Positions 8,427 to 14,905 of a DNA stretch of 20,510 nucleotides are shown piece by piece. The notes beneath the pieces are model-generated. The model saw nothing but the letters and a program-made list of their open reading frames with translations. It was not told the origin of the DNA and did not search any database. Made by a program: the position numbers and the translations under genes. The stretch spans positions 1-20,510 of IMG/VR virus record IMGVR_UViG_3300025096_000171. One strand, 5' to 3'. This DNA comes from a virus. Every line of letters begins with the position of its first letter. Position 1 is the first letter of the stretch.

Positions 8427-9107
8427 ATGTCAAATTACTTCAGTCAAATCCCAAATTTTGATTATGTTAGTCGATTACCAGGTGCTCAAATTGGTGATTA
8501 TATTAGAGTAAAAAATATTTTTAAAGGAGCCCATATTAGAGAAGATATTCTTGAAGATCTAACACTTTTTACAAAATTTCAAATCGTAGGAAATGATAGG
8601 CCGGATAATGTTGCTTTTAAGTTTTATGGTGATTCAAATCTAGATTGGGTAATTTTAAAATGCAATAATATCGTAAATGTCCAATCTGAATGGCCATTAA
8701 CCCAAGAAGATTTGGATAGATATCTACTAAACAAATATGATACTTATGACAATCTTTATAATGGAATTCATCATTACGAAACTAAAGAAATAAAAAATAG
8801 TACTGGTGTAGTTATTGTGCCCGAAGGTAAAGAAGTACCAAAAGACTTTACTGTTTCTTATTTTGATTCTGCTCTAGGACAATATCACTCTAGTTTAATA
8901 AAAGAAGAATTTATGACTACAGAAGTGACAAATTATGATCATGAAATAAAAATCGAAGATGACAAAAGAAATATCTTCCTACTAAAAGCAGCATATATTG
9001 GTATTATTAAAGATGATATACAAAATGCTATGGCATATAAAGAAGGTTCCACTCAATACATGAGCAGAACCCTTAAAAAAGCAGAAAATATTAGAATTTA
9101 TCAGTAA
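8427..9107 (+). CDS. 53: gp53-like baseplate wedge subunit
   Basis: This 226-aa protein (T4 gp53 is 196 aa) shows the family pattern: MSNYFSQIPNFDYVSR at the N-terminus, then DYIRVKNIFKGAHIREDILEDL and KFYGDSNLDWVILKCNNIVN followed by EWPLTQEDLDRYLLNKY. The phrase about a displaced point, 'Dxxxxxx(Y/F)G', and the LDWVIL core recur in gp53 proteins. In T4, gp53 binds gp6, gp25 and gp48 and joins wedges around the hub. Its TAA ends at 9107 and the gp32 stop begins at 9108, so the two convergent genes have no spacer. Confidence 0.85.
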   Translation: MSNYFSQIPNFDYVSRLPGAQIGDYIRVKNIFKGAHIREDILEDLTLFTKFQIVGNDRPDNVAFKFYGDSNLDWVILKCNNIVNVQSEWPLTQEDLDRYLLNKYDTYDNLYNGIHHYETKEIKNSTGVVIVPEGKEVPKDFTVSYFDSALGQYHSSLIKEEFMTTEVTNYDHEIKIEDDKRNIFLLKAAYIGIIKDDIQNAMAYKEGSTQYMSRTLKKAENIRIYQ

Positions 9108-10013
9108 TTACTCTTCAGCAAGTTTCTGAAAATAACTTAAAGCATCATCTTCCTCTGCACTAGCAGATGCTACAGGAGCAGCAACTGATTCTTTGCGAGC
9201 ATTAAAGTCTGGTGTATAAGAACCCCGACTATTATCCTCATCAGAGACTTCCTCATCTACACGACGGGCAGCAGGTCTTTGACCAAGAACATACTTGAGA
9301 CGTTTCTCAAGTTCATCATAAGTCTTAAATTGATCTGCAGCAACTACAGCGGAAAGAGAATACTCTTTCTTCCATAATGCTTCTAGTGCTTCATCATCTT
9401 CAATGAGAGGGGATATTACATCAAACTCTGACTTATCATAGTTCCAGTAACCATCCTTCTTAACAATCTTCAATTTGAAGTTTGCACCTCCCCAAAAATC
9501 AAAAGGATTAATTGGTGTTTCATCCTCGAATTCTGGTTGCATTGCTTCCATAATCTTATCAAAGATCTTCTTACCAAATTTATAGAGGAATACTCCACCC
9601 TCGTTCTGAGGATTGGTAGGATCTTTCACCACATAGATGTTTGCGTAGTAAGATAACTTACGCTTTTGCTTACGGACAGTATCTTTATCTGTCTCATTAC
9701 CGCTATTCCAAAGAGTACGGTTGTAATCGGAAACAGGATCTTTGCCACCACTGGTAGTCAAAGAGTTTTCGATATACCAACCACCAGGACCTTGGAATGC
9801 ATGGGAATACATCTTTGCCCACGGAATATCCTCACCTTCAGGAGAAGGAAGGAATCGGATAACGGCATAACCGTTTCCTGTTTTATCCACTTCTGGTTTC
9901 CAGAGACGGTCATCACCACCTCCACCAGTATTATTCATCTTCTCTACTTCCTTGACTAACTTCTGGGTCAGTGAACCAAGAGAAGATTGCTTCTTTAAGT
10001 CTGAAAAAGACAT
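9108..10013 (-). CDS. 32: gp32-like single-stranded DNA-binding protein, without cysteines
   Basis: This 301-aa protein (like T4 gp32, 301 aa) coats ssDNA in replication, recombination and repair. The N-terminus has the basic SFSDLKKQSSLGSLTQKLVK used for cooperative binding. The core holds GYAVIRFLPSPEGEDIPWAK, then YYANIYVVKDPTNPQNEGGVF, YKFGKKIFDKI and FWGGANFKLKIVKK, which align well with T4 gp32. The C-terminus is acidic (EEDDALSYFQKLAEE), the usual interaction tail. No cysteine is present, so T4's zinc site (one His, three Cys) is missing. A good GAGG site precedes ATG 10013. It is the last gene of the minus-strand replication group. Confidence 0.93.
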   Translation of the reverse strand: MSFSDLKKQSSLGSLTQKLVKEVEKMNNTGGGGDDRLWKPEVDKTGNGYAVIRFLPSPEGEDIPWAKMYSHAFQGPGGWYIENSLTTSGGKDPVSDYNRTLWNSGNETDKDTVRKQKRKLSYYANIYVVKDPTNPQNEGGVFLYKFGKKIFDKIMEAMQPEFEDETPINPFDFWGGANFKLKIVKKDGYWNYDKSEFDVISPLIEDDEALEALWKKEYSLSAVVAADQFKTYDELEKRLKYVLGQRPAARRVDEEVSDEDNSRGSYTPDFNARKESVAAPVASASAEEDDALSYFQKLAEE

Positions 10014-10064
10014 TCGGATTACCTCGGATTTTTTGAGATTTGGCTTGTGTTGTACTCTGTTATT

Positions 10065-10409
10065 TTAGAGTCCTAATTGATCTTTGTCAACCTGTTGTTT
10101 CATAAAAGAAACAGCTCGAGACATATCATTAAAAATGGAATTTATATCTCCACCTTTAGGAAGTCCCATCATTGCAGCAGACTCAGTGATCTGCTTCTTC
10201 ATTTCTTTAGCTTCAGGATCATCAGATAAACTCAAACGAGCATACATGATCTTCTGCTTCTCAAGAAGTCTTTCCAAAACTTCAACATGATATTGTTGAT
10301 CAGATTTAGGGAGTGATGGAAACTTAAACACATTACTATAAACTTCTTCTTGAAGTTCCTGTATTTCAGCCATCTCTGCCCTAACTACGTCTGATTGGAA
10401 AAAACTCAT
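10065..10409 (-). CDS. Conserved cyanophage protein, DUF1825-like
   Basis: This 114-aa mainly helical protein begins MSFFQSDVVRAEMAEIQELQ and contains LLEKQKIMYARLSLSDDPEA. Start motif and size resemble the DUF1825 family, which is conserved in cyanobacteria and their phages and has no known function; this link is by recollection. ATG 10409 overlaps the previous stop (ATGA), so translation is probably coupled. It lies just before gp32 in the replication group, with 51 bases between the two genes. Confidence 0.75.
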   Translation of the reverse strand: MSFFQSDVVRAEMAEIQELQEEVYSNVFKFPSLPKSDQQYHVEVLERLLEKQKIMYARLSLSDDPEAKEMKKQITESAAMMGLPKGGDINSIFNDMSRAVSFMKQQVDKDQLGL

Positions 10410-10633
10410 TCTGGAACTTCTTCACTAACAACGGTTTCAGGGGCACCTTCTTCAACAGGAGGTTCAGGATTATTTTCTTGCTCAATTTGACTCAGAACAT
10501 CAATAGCACCGGTCAATTTAAGAAAAGTTGCTCTTAATTGATCTAGTTGAGCAGACCCCTCATTAACCTGCTTTTCTACTTCTATACGTTGTTGAATCAA
10601 ATTATTTAAAACTTCATTGTTATCAAGAGCCAT
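10406..10633 (-). CDS. Small acidic cyanophage protein, unknown function
   Basis: This 75-aa protein starts MALDNNEVLNNLIQQRIEVE. Its first half looks like a coiled coil and its last 20 residues are acidic and Pro-rich (NPEPPVEEGAPETVVSEEVP). ATG 10633 was chosen because it follows a strong TAAGGAGG site by 8 bases; the in-frame extension upstream of it would overlap gp59 further. It overlaps the gp59 end by 11 bases and the next gene by an ATGA. No function can be assigned. Confidence 0.8.
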   Translation of the reverse strand: MALDNNEVLNNLIQQRIEVEKQVNEGSAQLDQLRATFLKLTGAIDVLSQIEQENNPEPPVEEGAPETVVSEEVPE

Positions 10634-11219
10634 GAATAATAACCTCCTTAAGAATCTGTTTGTAACGGAATACGTCAATATTTAGGAAGGGAGAATACTT
10701 TTTAATTTTCCGACTTACGGTTTCCCACACAGGATCTTTCAATCGTTTATCAAAGTCCTTCCCATACCCTAGTATCCTATCATATATTACCATACTTTCA
10801 AGTGATATGTCACCCCCCAAATATTTTCTCAAGATTGGAGGATGACCTTTAGAACAATCAAACACATCATCTACTTTTTGATCCTCAAATAAATTCTGCG
10901 ATTCCTCTTTAAAAATATAAGAAAGTGACTGTACCTTCTTCTGCCACTCTTGATACCTCCCTTCACCTTCCTTAATCATCTCACCAATCCACATTGTTCC
11001 TGGATCAGTAGAATATACAAAATTTGATACAAAAAATTCTTCTACTTCTTTATCTTTCTTCTGTCTTGCAAACTTCTCAAACCAAAATCTATCCTTTCTC
11101 TTATAGAAAGCCTGAACTGTCGCTCTAGTCTTACCACGATACTTATGATAATCATAATGATCTTTAGTAAAATGATTTTTTAGAGCCAAATAACAACGAT
11201 AAGCATCCACTGGCACCAT
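10623..11219 (-). CDS. 59: gp59-like loader of the gp41 helicase
   Basis: This 198-aa basic protein (T4 gp59 is 217 aa) shows the family pattern: an N-terminal VDAYRCYLALKNHFTKDHYD followed by YHKYRGKTRA, then FYKRKDRFWFEKFARQKKD and FVSNFVYSTDPGTMWIGEM. In T4, gp59 binds forked DNA and gp32 and loads the gp41 helicase, linking recombination to replication. ATG 11219 directly abuts the TGA of the preceding 59-aa gene, and gp32 lies three genes downstream, consistent with a joint role. Confidence 0.9.
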   Translation of the reverse strand: MVPVDAYRCYLALKNHFTKDHYDYHKYRGKTRATVQAFYKRKDRFWFEKFARQKKDKEVEEFFVSNFVYSTDPGTMWIGEMIKEGEGRYQEWQKKVQSLSYIFKEESQNLFEDQKVDDVFDCSKGHPPILRKYLGGDISLESMVIYDRILGYGKDFDKRLKDPVWETVSRKIKKYSPFLNIDVFRYKQILKEVIIHGS

Positions 11220-11399
11220 TCACCTACCTTCTTTAGATTTATTCCTAATTGTAATATGATTACCTTCAATTGCAAACTCAAGTAGATCCCGATGACTCCA
11301 CTCCAACTCCCCATACAATTCATTAAGTCTAGCCATATCTTGCCAGAGATCGGTTGGAGTTGGTTCACCCCAAAAAGGATTGTCGGCGGGATCTCTCAT
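11220..11399 (-). CDS. Small conserved cyanophage protein (59 aa)
   Basis: ATG 11399 gives MRDPADNPFWGEPTPTDLWQ, then MARLNELYGELEWSHRDLLE and a short basic C-terminus (NKSKEGR). Its TGA directly abuts the gp59 ATG, which argues for real translation and coupling. Proteins with DNPFWGEPTPTD near the start are familiar from T4-like cyanophages, always unassigned. No strong ribosome site is visible. Confidence 0.75.
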   Translation of the reverse strand: MRDPADNPFWGEPTPTDLWQDMARLNELYGELEWSHRDLLEFAIEGNHITIRNKSKEGR

Positions 11400-11463
11400 A
11401 ATTCTATGCTAAAAGGTAATAGGGCGATTTTTTACCGGACTTTTTTTCCCGACTTTTTTGGAA

Positions 11464-11727
11464 TTAAATCGGCAATTTCGCACGGGAAGTCCTCTTCATA
11501 AAGTTTAACTCCTGTGCGTCATACTTTATCTTCTCCTTTAACGGTTTAGAAATAAGTTTAGGTACTGATTCTAAATCAAGACTATTCTTATCACAAAAAT
11601 AAACAATAGCATCAATATAATTCATATCAGCATTATGAAGCACAAGTTTTTCTATTTCTTCTGCAAAACGTGTAGAACAAAAGAATTTGCTCTCCATTAC
11701 CTTCTCTAGTTCATCCTTCTTTGGCAT
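11464..11727 (-). CDS. 33: gp33-like late-transcription coactivator
   Basis: ATG 11727 gives 87 residues: MPKKDELEKVMESKFFCSTR, then the core ADMNYIDAIVYFCDKNSLDL and a C-terminus PLKEKIKYDAQELNFMKRTS. This is the gp33 pattern. T4 gp33 (112 aa) binds RNA polymerase beta-flap and the gp45 clamp and, with gp55, turns on late promoters such as those at 5321 and 6107. The start was set at MPKKDELE because the nine residues before it (MYLTILGQI) overlap the exonuclease and are not family-like. Its first 17 bases overlap the exonuclease end. Confidence 0.85.
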   Translation of the reverse strand: MPKKDELEKVMESKFFCSTRFAEEIEKLVLHNADMNYIDAIVYFCDKNSLDLESVPKLISKPLKEKIKYDAQELNFMKRTSRAKLPI

Positions 11728-12400
11728 TATCTGACCCAGTATTGTTAGATACAAATTCTTTAATATACCTCACTAATAATTTAATATAATCCCCTTTGTT
11801 TCTTTTGTCAAATACCTTAACCTCACCACCAGGAGTTACCATAATGGTTATAAGTTTCTTAACAGGGATTTCAGTGAGTTCATAGTAAGCAGCTGCATAA
11901 AAGGTTTCCTGAACAAAATAATTCTCCAACCACTTCTCAGGTTTAATCTTCTCAGATGTTTTAAAATCTATTACCGCTAACTCTCCTTCATACTCCGCAA
12001 TACAATCAACTCTCCCAGCAAGACCAAGGTATTCTGAGTATAAAGTCCTTTCTATAGCGTGTACATTATTTATCTTGTCCAGATATGGTTTGGCATGATG
12101 GAACATAAACTTAGTTACAGGTCTAAACTGCTCCCAATCTATCTCATCATTCCTCATATAAACTTCTACTGCTTCATGAAAATCAGTTCCACGAGTAGTT
12201 GCTTTCTTAGTAATACGATTTGCTTCCTCAATACCAATTCGCTTACGCCAATCAATAAAAATCTGCCTATTATAGAAAGAAGTCACTGAAGTAATGGATG
12301 GAACCCATTGACCATCAGGAAGATGGTAAAGTCTACATCCAGGAGTGTCTTTCTTTTCTAATTCAAGGTCACCTAAAAAATTACAATGATCAAAGGTCAT
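11711..12400 (-). CDS. PD-(D/E)XK exonuclease, RecB-like
   Basis: This 229-aa protein has a nuclease core: RGTDFHEAVE (70-79, with H75), YLGLAGRVDCIAEYEGELAV (124-143) with D132, and VIDFKTSEK (143-151) with D145 and K147. These correspond to the metal-binding and catalytic residues of lambda-exonuclease/RecB-type nucleases (GxxD...D-x-K). A conserved exonuclease of this kind lies next to phoH in T4-like cyanophages. Probable substrates are host or replicating phage DNA. ATG 12400 overlaps the phoH stop (ATGA). Confidence 0.85.
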   Translation of the reverse strand: MTFDHCNFLGDLELEKKDTPGCRLYHLPDGQWVPSITSVTSFYNRQIFIDWRKRIGIEEANRITKKATTRGTDFHEAVEVYMRNDEIDWEQFRPVTKFMFHHAKPYLDKINNVHAIERTLYSEYLGLAGRVDCIAEYEGELAVIDFKTSEKIKPEKWLENYFVQETFYAAAYYELTEIPVKKLITIMVTPGGEVKVFDKRNKGDYIKLLVRYIKEFVSNNTGSDNAKEG

Positions 12401-13149
12401 AAACCCATTTCCAATTTAGCAAGAAGATATTCTTTGACTAATCCAGAGCGAACGATATCTTCAACTCCGAATTCAACAATATCTAGTGATGACATTATAC
12501 GAAGAATTTTCATAAAATCAATAATCCCATTCTTCTCATTCGTTTTTACTAAGTCTGTTTGAGTTGCATCTCCACAGAACATAATTTTAGAATCAGCACC
12601 AACTCTTGTCATTATACTATCAAGTTCATGATAATTCAAGTTTTGGAATTCATCTACAAGAATAATTGCTTTATCAAAAGTTGTACCACGAATAAAAGAT
12701 GTACTTAAGAAATCAATTGTTCCCTGTGATTTAAGATTACCATAAAGCATTTCAAACTCTGCTTCCGTTGGTAACTCAAACATATACTTTACCATATCCT
12801 TGTAAGGTATTTGATAAAGATAGGACTTATCTTCATGATCACCAGGAAGGAAGCCAATTTCCCTAGTAGCAACAAGAGACCTAACAATATATATTTTCTC
12901 GTAAGGAGTGTTTTGGTCCAAGACATCTCTGAGTGCGTTATAGAGTGTAATAAATGTTTTACCCGTACCAGCACAACCATAGGCAACAAGATTTTTATTC
13001 TCTGCATAAGCATTGAATAAAATTTGCTGATTATCTGTGAGAGGTTCAATATCTCTCATCAAATCCGTATTAAGAGGTTTCTTTCTTTTCATCTGCTTGG
13101 CCGTTAATCCGACACCGATTGGTTGCTCTGTTTTTTTCTTTCTTGGCAT
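12397..13149 (-). CDS. phoH: PhoH-like P-loop ATPase
   Basis: This 250-aa protein has Walker A GCAGTGKT (58-65) and Walker B IILVDE (162-167) followed by FQN, with LTDNQQILFNAY before the P-loop and an arginine-rich C-terminal region (VEDIVRSGLVKEYL). This is the PhoH family, which is widespread in marine phages and used as a marker gene. Bacterial phoH belongs to the phosphate regulon, but in phages RNA-related ATPase or helicase roles have been suggested and none is proven. It overlaps the exonuclease gene (ATGA). No PHO box was identified nearby. Confidence 0.93.
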   Translation of the reverse strand: MPRKKKTEQPIGVGLTAKQMKRKKPLNTDLMRDIEPLTDNQQILFNAYAENKNLVAYGCAGTGKTFITLYNALRDVLDQNTPYEKIYIVRSLVATREIGFLPGDHEDKSYLYQIPYKDMVKYMFELPTEAEFEMLYGNLKSQGTIDFLSTSFIRGTTFDKAIILVDEFQNLNYHELDSIMTRVGADSKIMFCGDATQTDLVKTNEKNGIIDFMKILRIMSSLDIVEFGVEDIVRSGLVKEYLLAKLEMGL

Positions 13150-13151
13150 AC

Positions 13152-13406
13152 CTAACTATAATCCCTGTTTTTGCGTACAGCAGCACCAGGTTGCTTAGAT
13201 GCCCTATCTAGTATCTCATTCCACCCATTGGAATTTGCTTCACCTTTAGCAAACATATCACCCACTTCTCCGACTCCAGCAACACCCTTAGACCAGTCCT
13301 TATCCCAATCAGGATTCTCTTTACGCCACTCATCGTAGGCTTTCATAGTCATGGAGAGTTCTTTCTTCTCTTTAGTTTTTAGATTAATAATAGGGTATGT
13401 GGGCAA
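13152..13406 (-). CDS. Small protein before phoH, TTG start
   Basis: Start TTG at 13406 is supported by a perfect GGAGG (13414-13418) 7 bases upstream; the longer frame with TTG at 13430 would run through that site. The product has 84 residues: MPTYPIINLKTKEKKELSMT, then AYDEWRKENPDWDKDWSKG and a Gly-rich middle. A small protein with this N-terminus is common before phoH in cyanophages. It lacks the cysteines of the FmdB zinc-ribbon family, although its N-terminus is reminiscent of it. Its stop lies 2 bases before phoH ATG, so they are coupled. Confidence 0.75.
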   Translation of the reverse strand: MPTYPIINLKTKEKKELSMTMKAYDEWRKENPDWDKDWSKGVAGVGEVGDMFAKGEANSNGWNEILDRASKQPGAAVRKNRDYS

Positions 13407-13447
13407 GGTTTTTCCTCCAAATTTTTTCAATTATAATTATAAATTAT

Positions 13448-14083
13448 TTAGACCCACTCAAGTGCTTCAGAGACTGTTGGGAACTGTTGAACAAAAATAG
13501 ATCGAACTTCAGATACAAGATCTATATGTTCCTTCTGAGTTCCATGTGCAGATCGTAAATTTATATAATGAATCCAAGAACGACATGAACCAGTCATATA
13601 CAAACGTGTAGGAGTAGCAAGGGGAAGTACAAATCTAGCACACTCCTTTGCTATACCAGCATGAAGCATACCCTTATAAAGATCAATAGACTTATCAAAA
13701 TGGGATTTCATTTCCCTATTAAATCTCTCAACCACTTCAGGATCTACATCATCAATACTATTCTGTCTATTCTTAGTATCCTGACGACGTAATTCTGGTA
13801 AAGGAATATCTTCCCTAATAAAAGATACATCTGCATATCTCTGAGAGAACTCTTGATATGTAAATGATCTATGTCTTAAAATCTGTGCTGCTAATCCTCT
13901 AGTTGTCTCAATCTCAACAGTCATAAATGCCTGTTCAAAGACACTCCAATGCCCATGATTAATACAGTACTTTAATAGACCAGCAAACTTTTCATTGTCC
14001 TGATTCTTTGGATTAGAAACTCTAGCAATATAAGCTATAGTCTTCTCCGCATCAGGGGTAACACTTACTAATTTAACATTCAT
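13448..14083 (-). CDS. thyX: ThyX, FAD-dependent thymidylate synthase
   Basis: This 211-aa protein contains the ThyX motif RHRx7S (R70-H71-R72, then S80) followed by QRY (81-83). ThyX makes dTMP from dUMP with methylene-tetrahydrofolate and FAD/NADPH, so the phage can supply thymidylate for its low-GC genome. Length is close to the usual 210-250. Other conserved parts are ARVSNP (20-25), FEQAFMTVEIETTR and GSCRSWIHYINLRSAHGTQK. ATG 14083 overlaps the previous gene (ATGA). Confidence 0.95.
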   Translation of the reverse strand: MNVKLVSVTPDAEKTIAYIARVSNPKNQDNEKFAGLLKYCINHGHWSVFEQAFMTVEIETTRGLAAQILRHRSFTYQEFSQRYADVSFIREDIPLPELRRQDTKNRQNSIDDVDPEVVERFNREMKSHFDKSIDLYKGMLHAGIAKECARFVLPLATPTRLYMTGSCRSWIHYINLRSAHGTQKEHIDLVSEVRSIFVQQFPTVSEALEWV

Positions 14084-14325
14084 TTTACAGGATACTCCCT
14101 CCCTTCAAGATCAAAATAACTTTGGTAATCCATCTTACCTTCTCTTTCATCTAATACCTCATTAATAAGTATCTTCATTTCCTTAACATAAGTATCAGTA
14201 AAGAGACGACGAGGTTTAACCATCATTGGTTTAAATTCCTGCTTACCAGTTACTTTAATATTAGGATCAGCAGGACCACTCATTCCTTGAGTGTCCATTT
14301 TTGAATGTGATTCTGGTTTACACAT
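14080..14325 (-). CDS. Unknown 81-aa protein before thyX
   Basis: ATG 14325 gives MCKPESHSKMDTQGMSGPAD, then PRRLFTDTYVKEMKILINEV and a short acidic/aromatic end (DYQSYFDLEGREYPVK). It lies between a 56-aa gene (2-base gap) and thyX (ATGA overlap), so it is probably translated. No family recognised. The N-terminus is polar and probably disordered, the middle an amphipathic helix. Confidence 0.7.
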   Translation of the reverse strand: MCKPESHSKMDTQGMSGPADPNIKVTGKQEFKPMMVKPRRLFTDTYVKEMKILINEVLDEREGKMDYQSYFDLEGREYPVK

Positions 14326-14327
14326 AA

Positions 14328-14498
14328 TTAATCTGCATATCCATCATCATCGTCATACATTTCATCATAAGAAGTTTCTGGTGAAGAAAATGCAGATGAA
14401 TTTCGATAAGATTCTACATCAGAATAAACTTCCGATTCTAGAACATTCACCAACGACTTAAGATTCCTAACGACAAGTTTTAATTTCTCTTTATCCAT
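14328..14498 (-). CDS. Small acidic protein (56 aa)
   Basis: This short frame reads MDKEKLKLVVRNLKSLVNVL then ESEVYSDVESY and a very acidic tail (YDEMYDDDDGYAD). Cyanophage genomes carry similar small proteins with DDDGY tails, function unknown. It follows the 14527-14556 terminator, so it is probably the first gene of the thyX-to-gp32 group, and stops 2 bases before the next ATG. No good Shine-Dalgarno sequence; AAGGAAT lies 5 bases upstream. Confidence 0.75.
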   Translation of the reverse strand: MDKEKLKLVVRNLKSLVNVLESEVYSDVESYRNSSAFSSPETSYDEMYDDDDGYAD

Positions 14499-14526
14499 AA
14501 GATTCCTTTTCCATCTAATTATAGTA

Positions 14527-14556
14527 CAAAAAAAGCAGGTTGTCTAGCAACCTGCT
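14527..14556 (-). terminator. Rho-independent terminator
   Basis: Read on the minus strand, AGCAGGTTG, loop CTAGA and CAACCTGCT make a perfect 9-bp stem (14534-14556) followed directly by a run of T (14527-14533). It ends the transcript of the riboswitch/YRG-peptide unit and separates it from the thyX group. Confidence 0.9.
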
Positions 14557-14588
14557 CCACAGTCTAATTCAAGTAAGATGTTCTCACT

Positions 14589-14780
14589 CTAAGCACAAAC
14601 AGTTTTAGTCTCTTCATGCTTAATTCCCCTGTAGACTTCTTCAAGTTGAACTCTCTGGCAAGTCCCAGTGGTAGGATGGAGGTTTGAATAAGAATTCCCA
14701 CGATAAGTGAGAGTCTTAGCAATTACAGCACCATCTCTGTGATCTGTGGTGTATGGTACACCGCGATAAGTTAAAGTCAT
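14589..14780 (-). CDS. Riboswitch-controlled YRG-repeat peptide (DUF4278-like)
   Basis: This 63-aa protein has three repeats around YRG (residues 5-7, 26-28, 50-52), the first two being LTYRGVPY and LTYRGNSY. Such LxYRGxxY motifs define the DUF4278 family of short cyanobacterial and cyanophage proteins of unknown function. The gene has AGGAG 7 bases before ATG 14780. It is alone between a promoter with two glutamine-type aptamers upstream and a terminator downstream, so it is a one-gene unit. Known small proteins under glutamine riboswitch control in cyanobacteria include inhibitors of glutamine synthetase, but this one shares no visible motif with them. A nitrogen-related regulatory role is inferred only. 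Two cysteines are present (41, 62). Confidence 0.85.
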   Translation of the reverse strand: MTLTYRGVPYTTDHRDGAVIAKTLTYRGNSYSNLHPTTGTCQRVQLEEVYRGIKHEETKTVCA

Positions 14781-14781
14781 T

Positions 14782-14814
14782 GGATTACTCCTAAAGTAGT
14801 TGGGTTTTTAATCC
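14782..14814 (-). promoter_or_regulatory. Possible expression platform covering the ribosome site
   Basis: On the minus strand GGATTA (14814-14809) can pair with TAATCC (14787-14782), which lies between the AGGAG site (14792-14788) and the ATG. ACTAC just 5' of the site can partly pair with GGAGT. Together they could hide the ribosome site of the YRG peptide. GGATTA begins with the last G of the second aptamer's closing stem, so the two folds compete by only one base pair. Inferred from sequence alone. Confidence 0.4.
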
Positions 14815-14858
14815 GTTCCTTTAGTCGGCTTTTGCGTCTCCCTTTCGGGGGATGAACG
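14814..14858 (-). ncRNA. Glutamine-type aptamer 2 (Downstream-peptide RNA-like), variant core
   Basis: The minus-strand RNA begins CGUUCAUCCCCCGAAAGGGA, continues GACGCAAAAGCCGA and closes with GGAACG. The outer stem is CGUUC/GAACG, the inner hairpin UCCC-CCGAAA-GGGA or a close alternative. Sequence and order match aptamer 1 except that the core reads CGCAAAAGCC, two bases shorter than CGCAAGUAAGCC. It resembles the glutamine-II riboswitch class but may bind differently or not at all. Confidence 0.7.
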
Positions 14859-14861
14859 ATC

Positions 14862-14905
14862 CGTTCCGAGTCGGCTTACTTGCGTCTCCTTTATAGAGAT
14901 GAACG
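14862..14905 (-). ncRNA. Glutamine-type aptamer 1 (Downstream-peptide RNA-like)
   Basis: The minus-strand RNA begins CGUUCAUCUC, has a loop, then GGAGACGCAAGUAAGCCGA and closes with GGAACG. The outer stem is CGUUC/GAACG and an inner stem UCUC/GAGA lies below it. Paired letters differ from aptamer 2 while pairing is kept. This matches the Downstream-peptide (glutamine-II) aptamer found in marine cyanobacteria and cyanophages upstream of short peptide genes, the class shown to bind L-glutamine. Only 3 bases separate it from aptamer 2. Confidence 0.85.

Noticed and set aside
10051-10075. ACTCT/AGAGT stem between the DUF1825-like gene and gp32 as a terminator
   Set aside because: Only 5 base pairs, no T run, and gp32 would lie downstream of it in the same group.
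11180-11368. Minus-strand 62-codon frame overlapping gp59 start
   Set aside because: The 59-aa frame at 11220-11399 fits better: it abuts the gp59 ATG and has a familiar cyanophage sequence.
12789-13049. Second minus-strand frame of 86 codons within phoH
   Set aside because: Lies wholly inside phoH, whose Walker motifs leave no doubt about the true frame.
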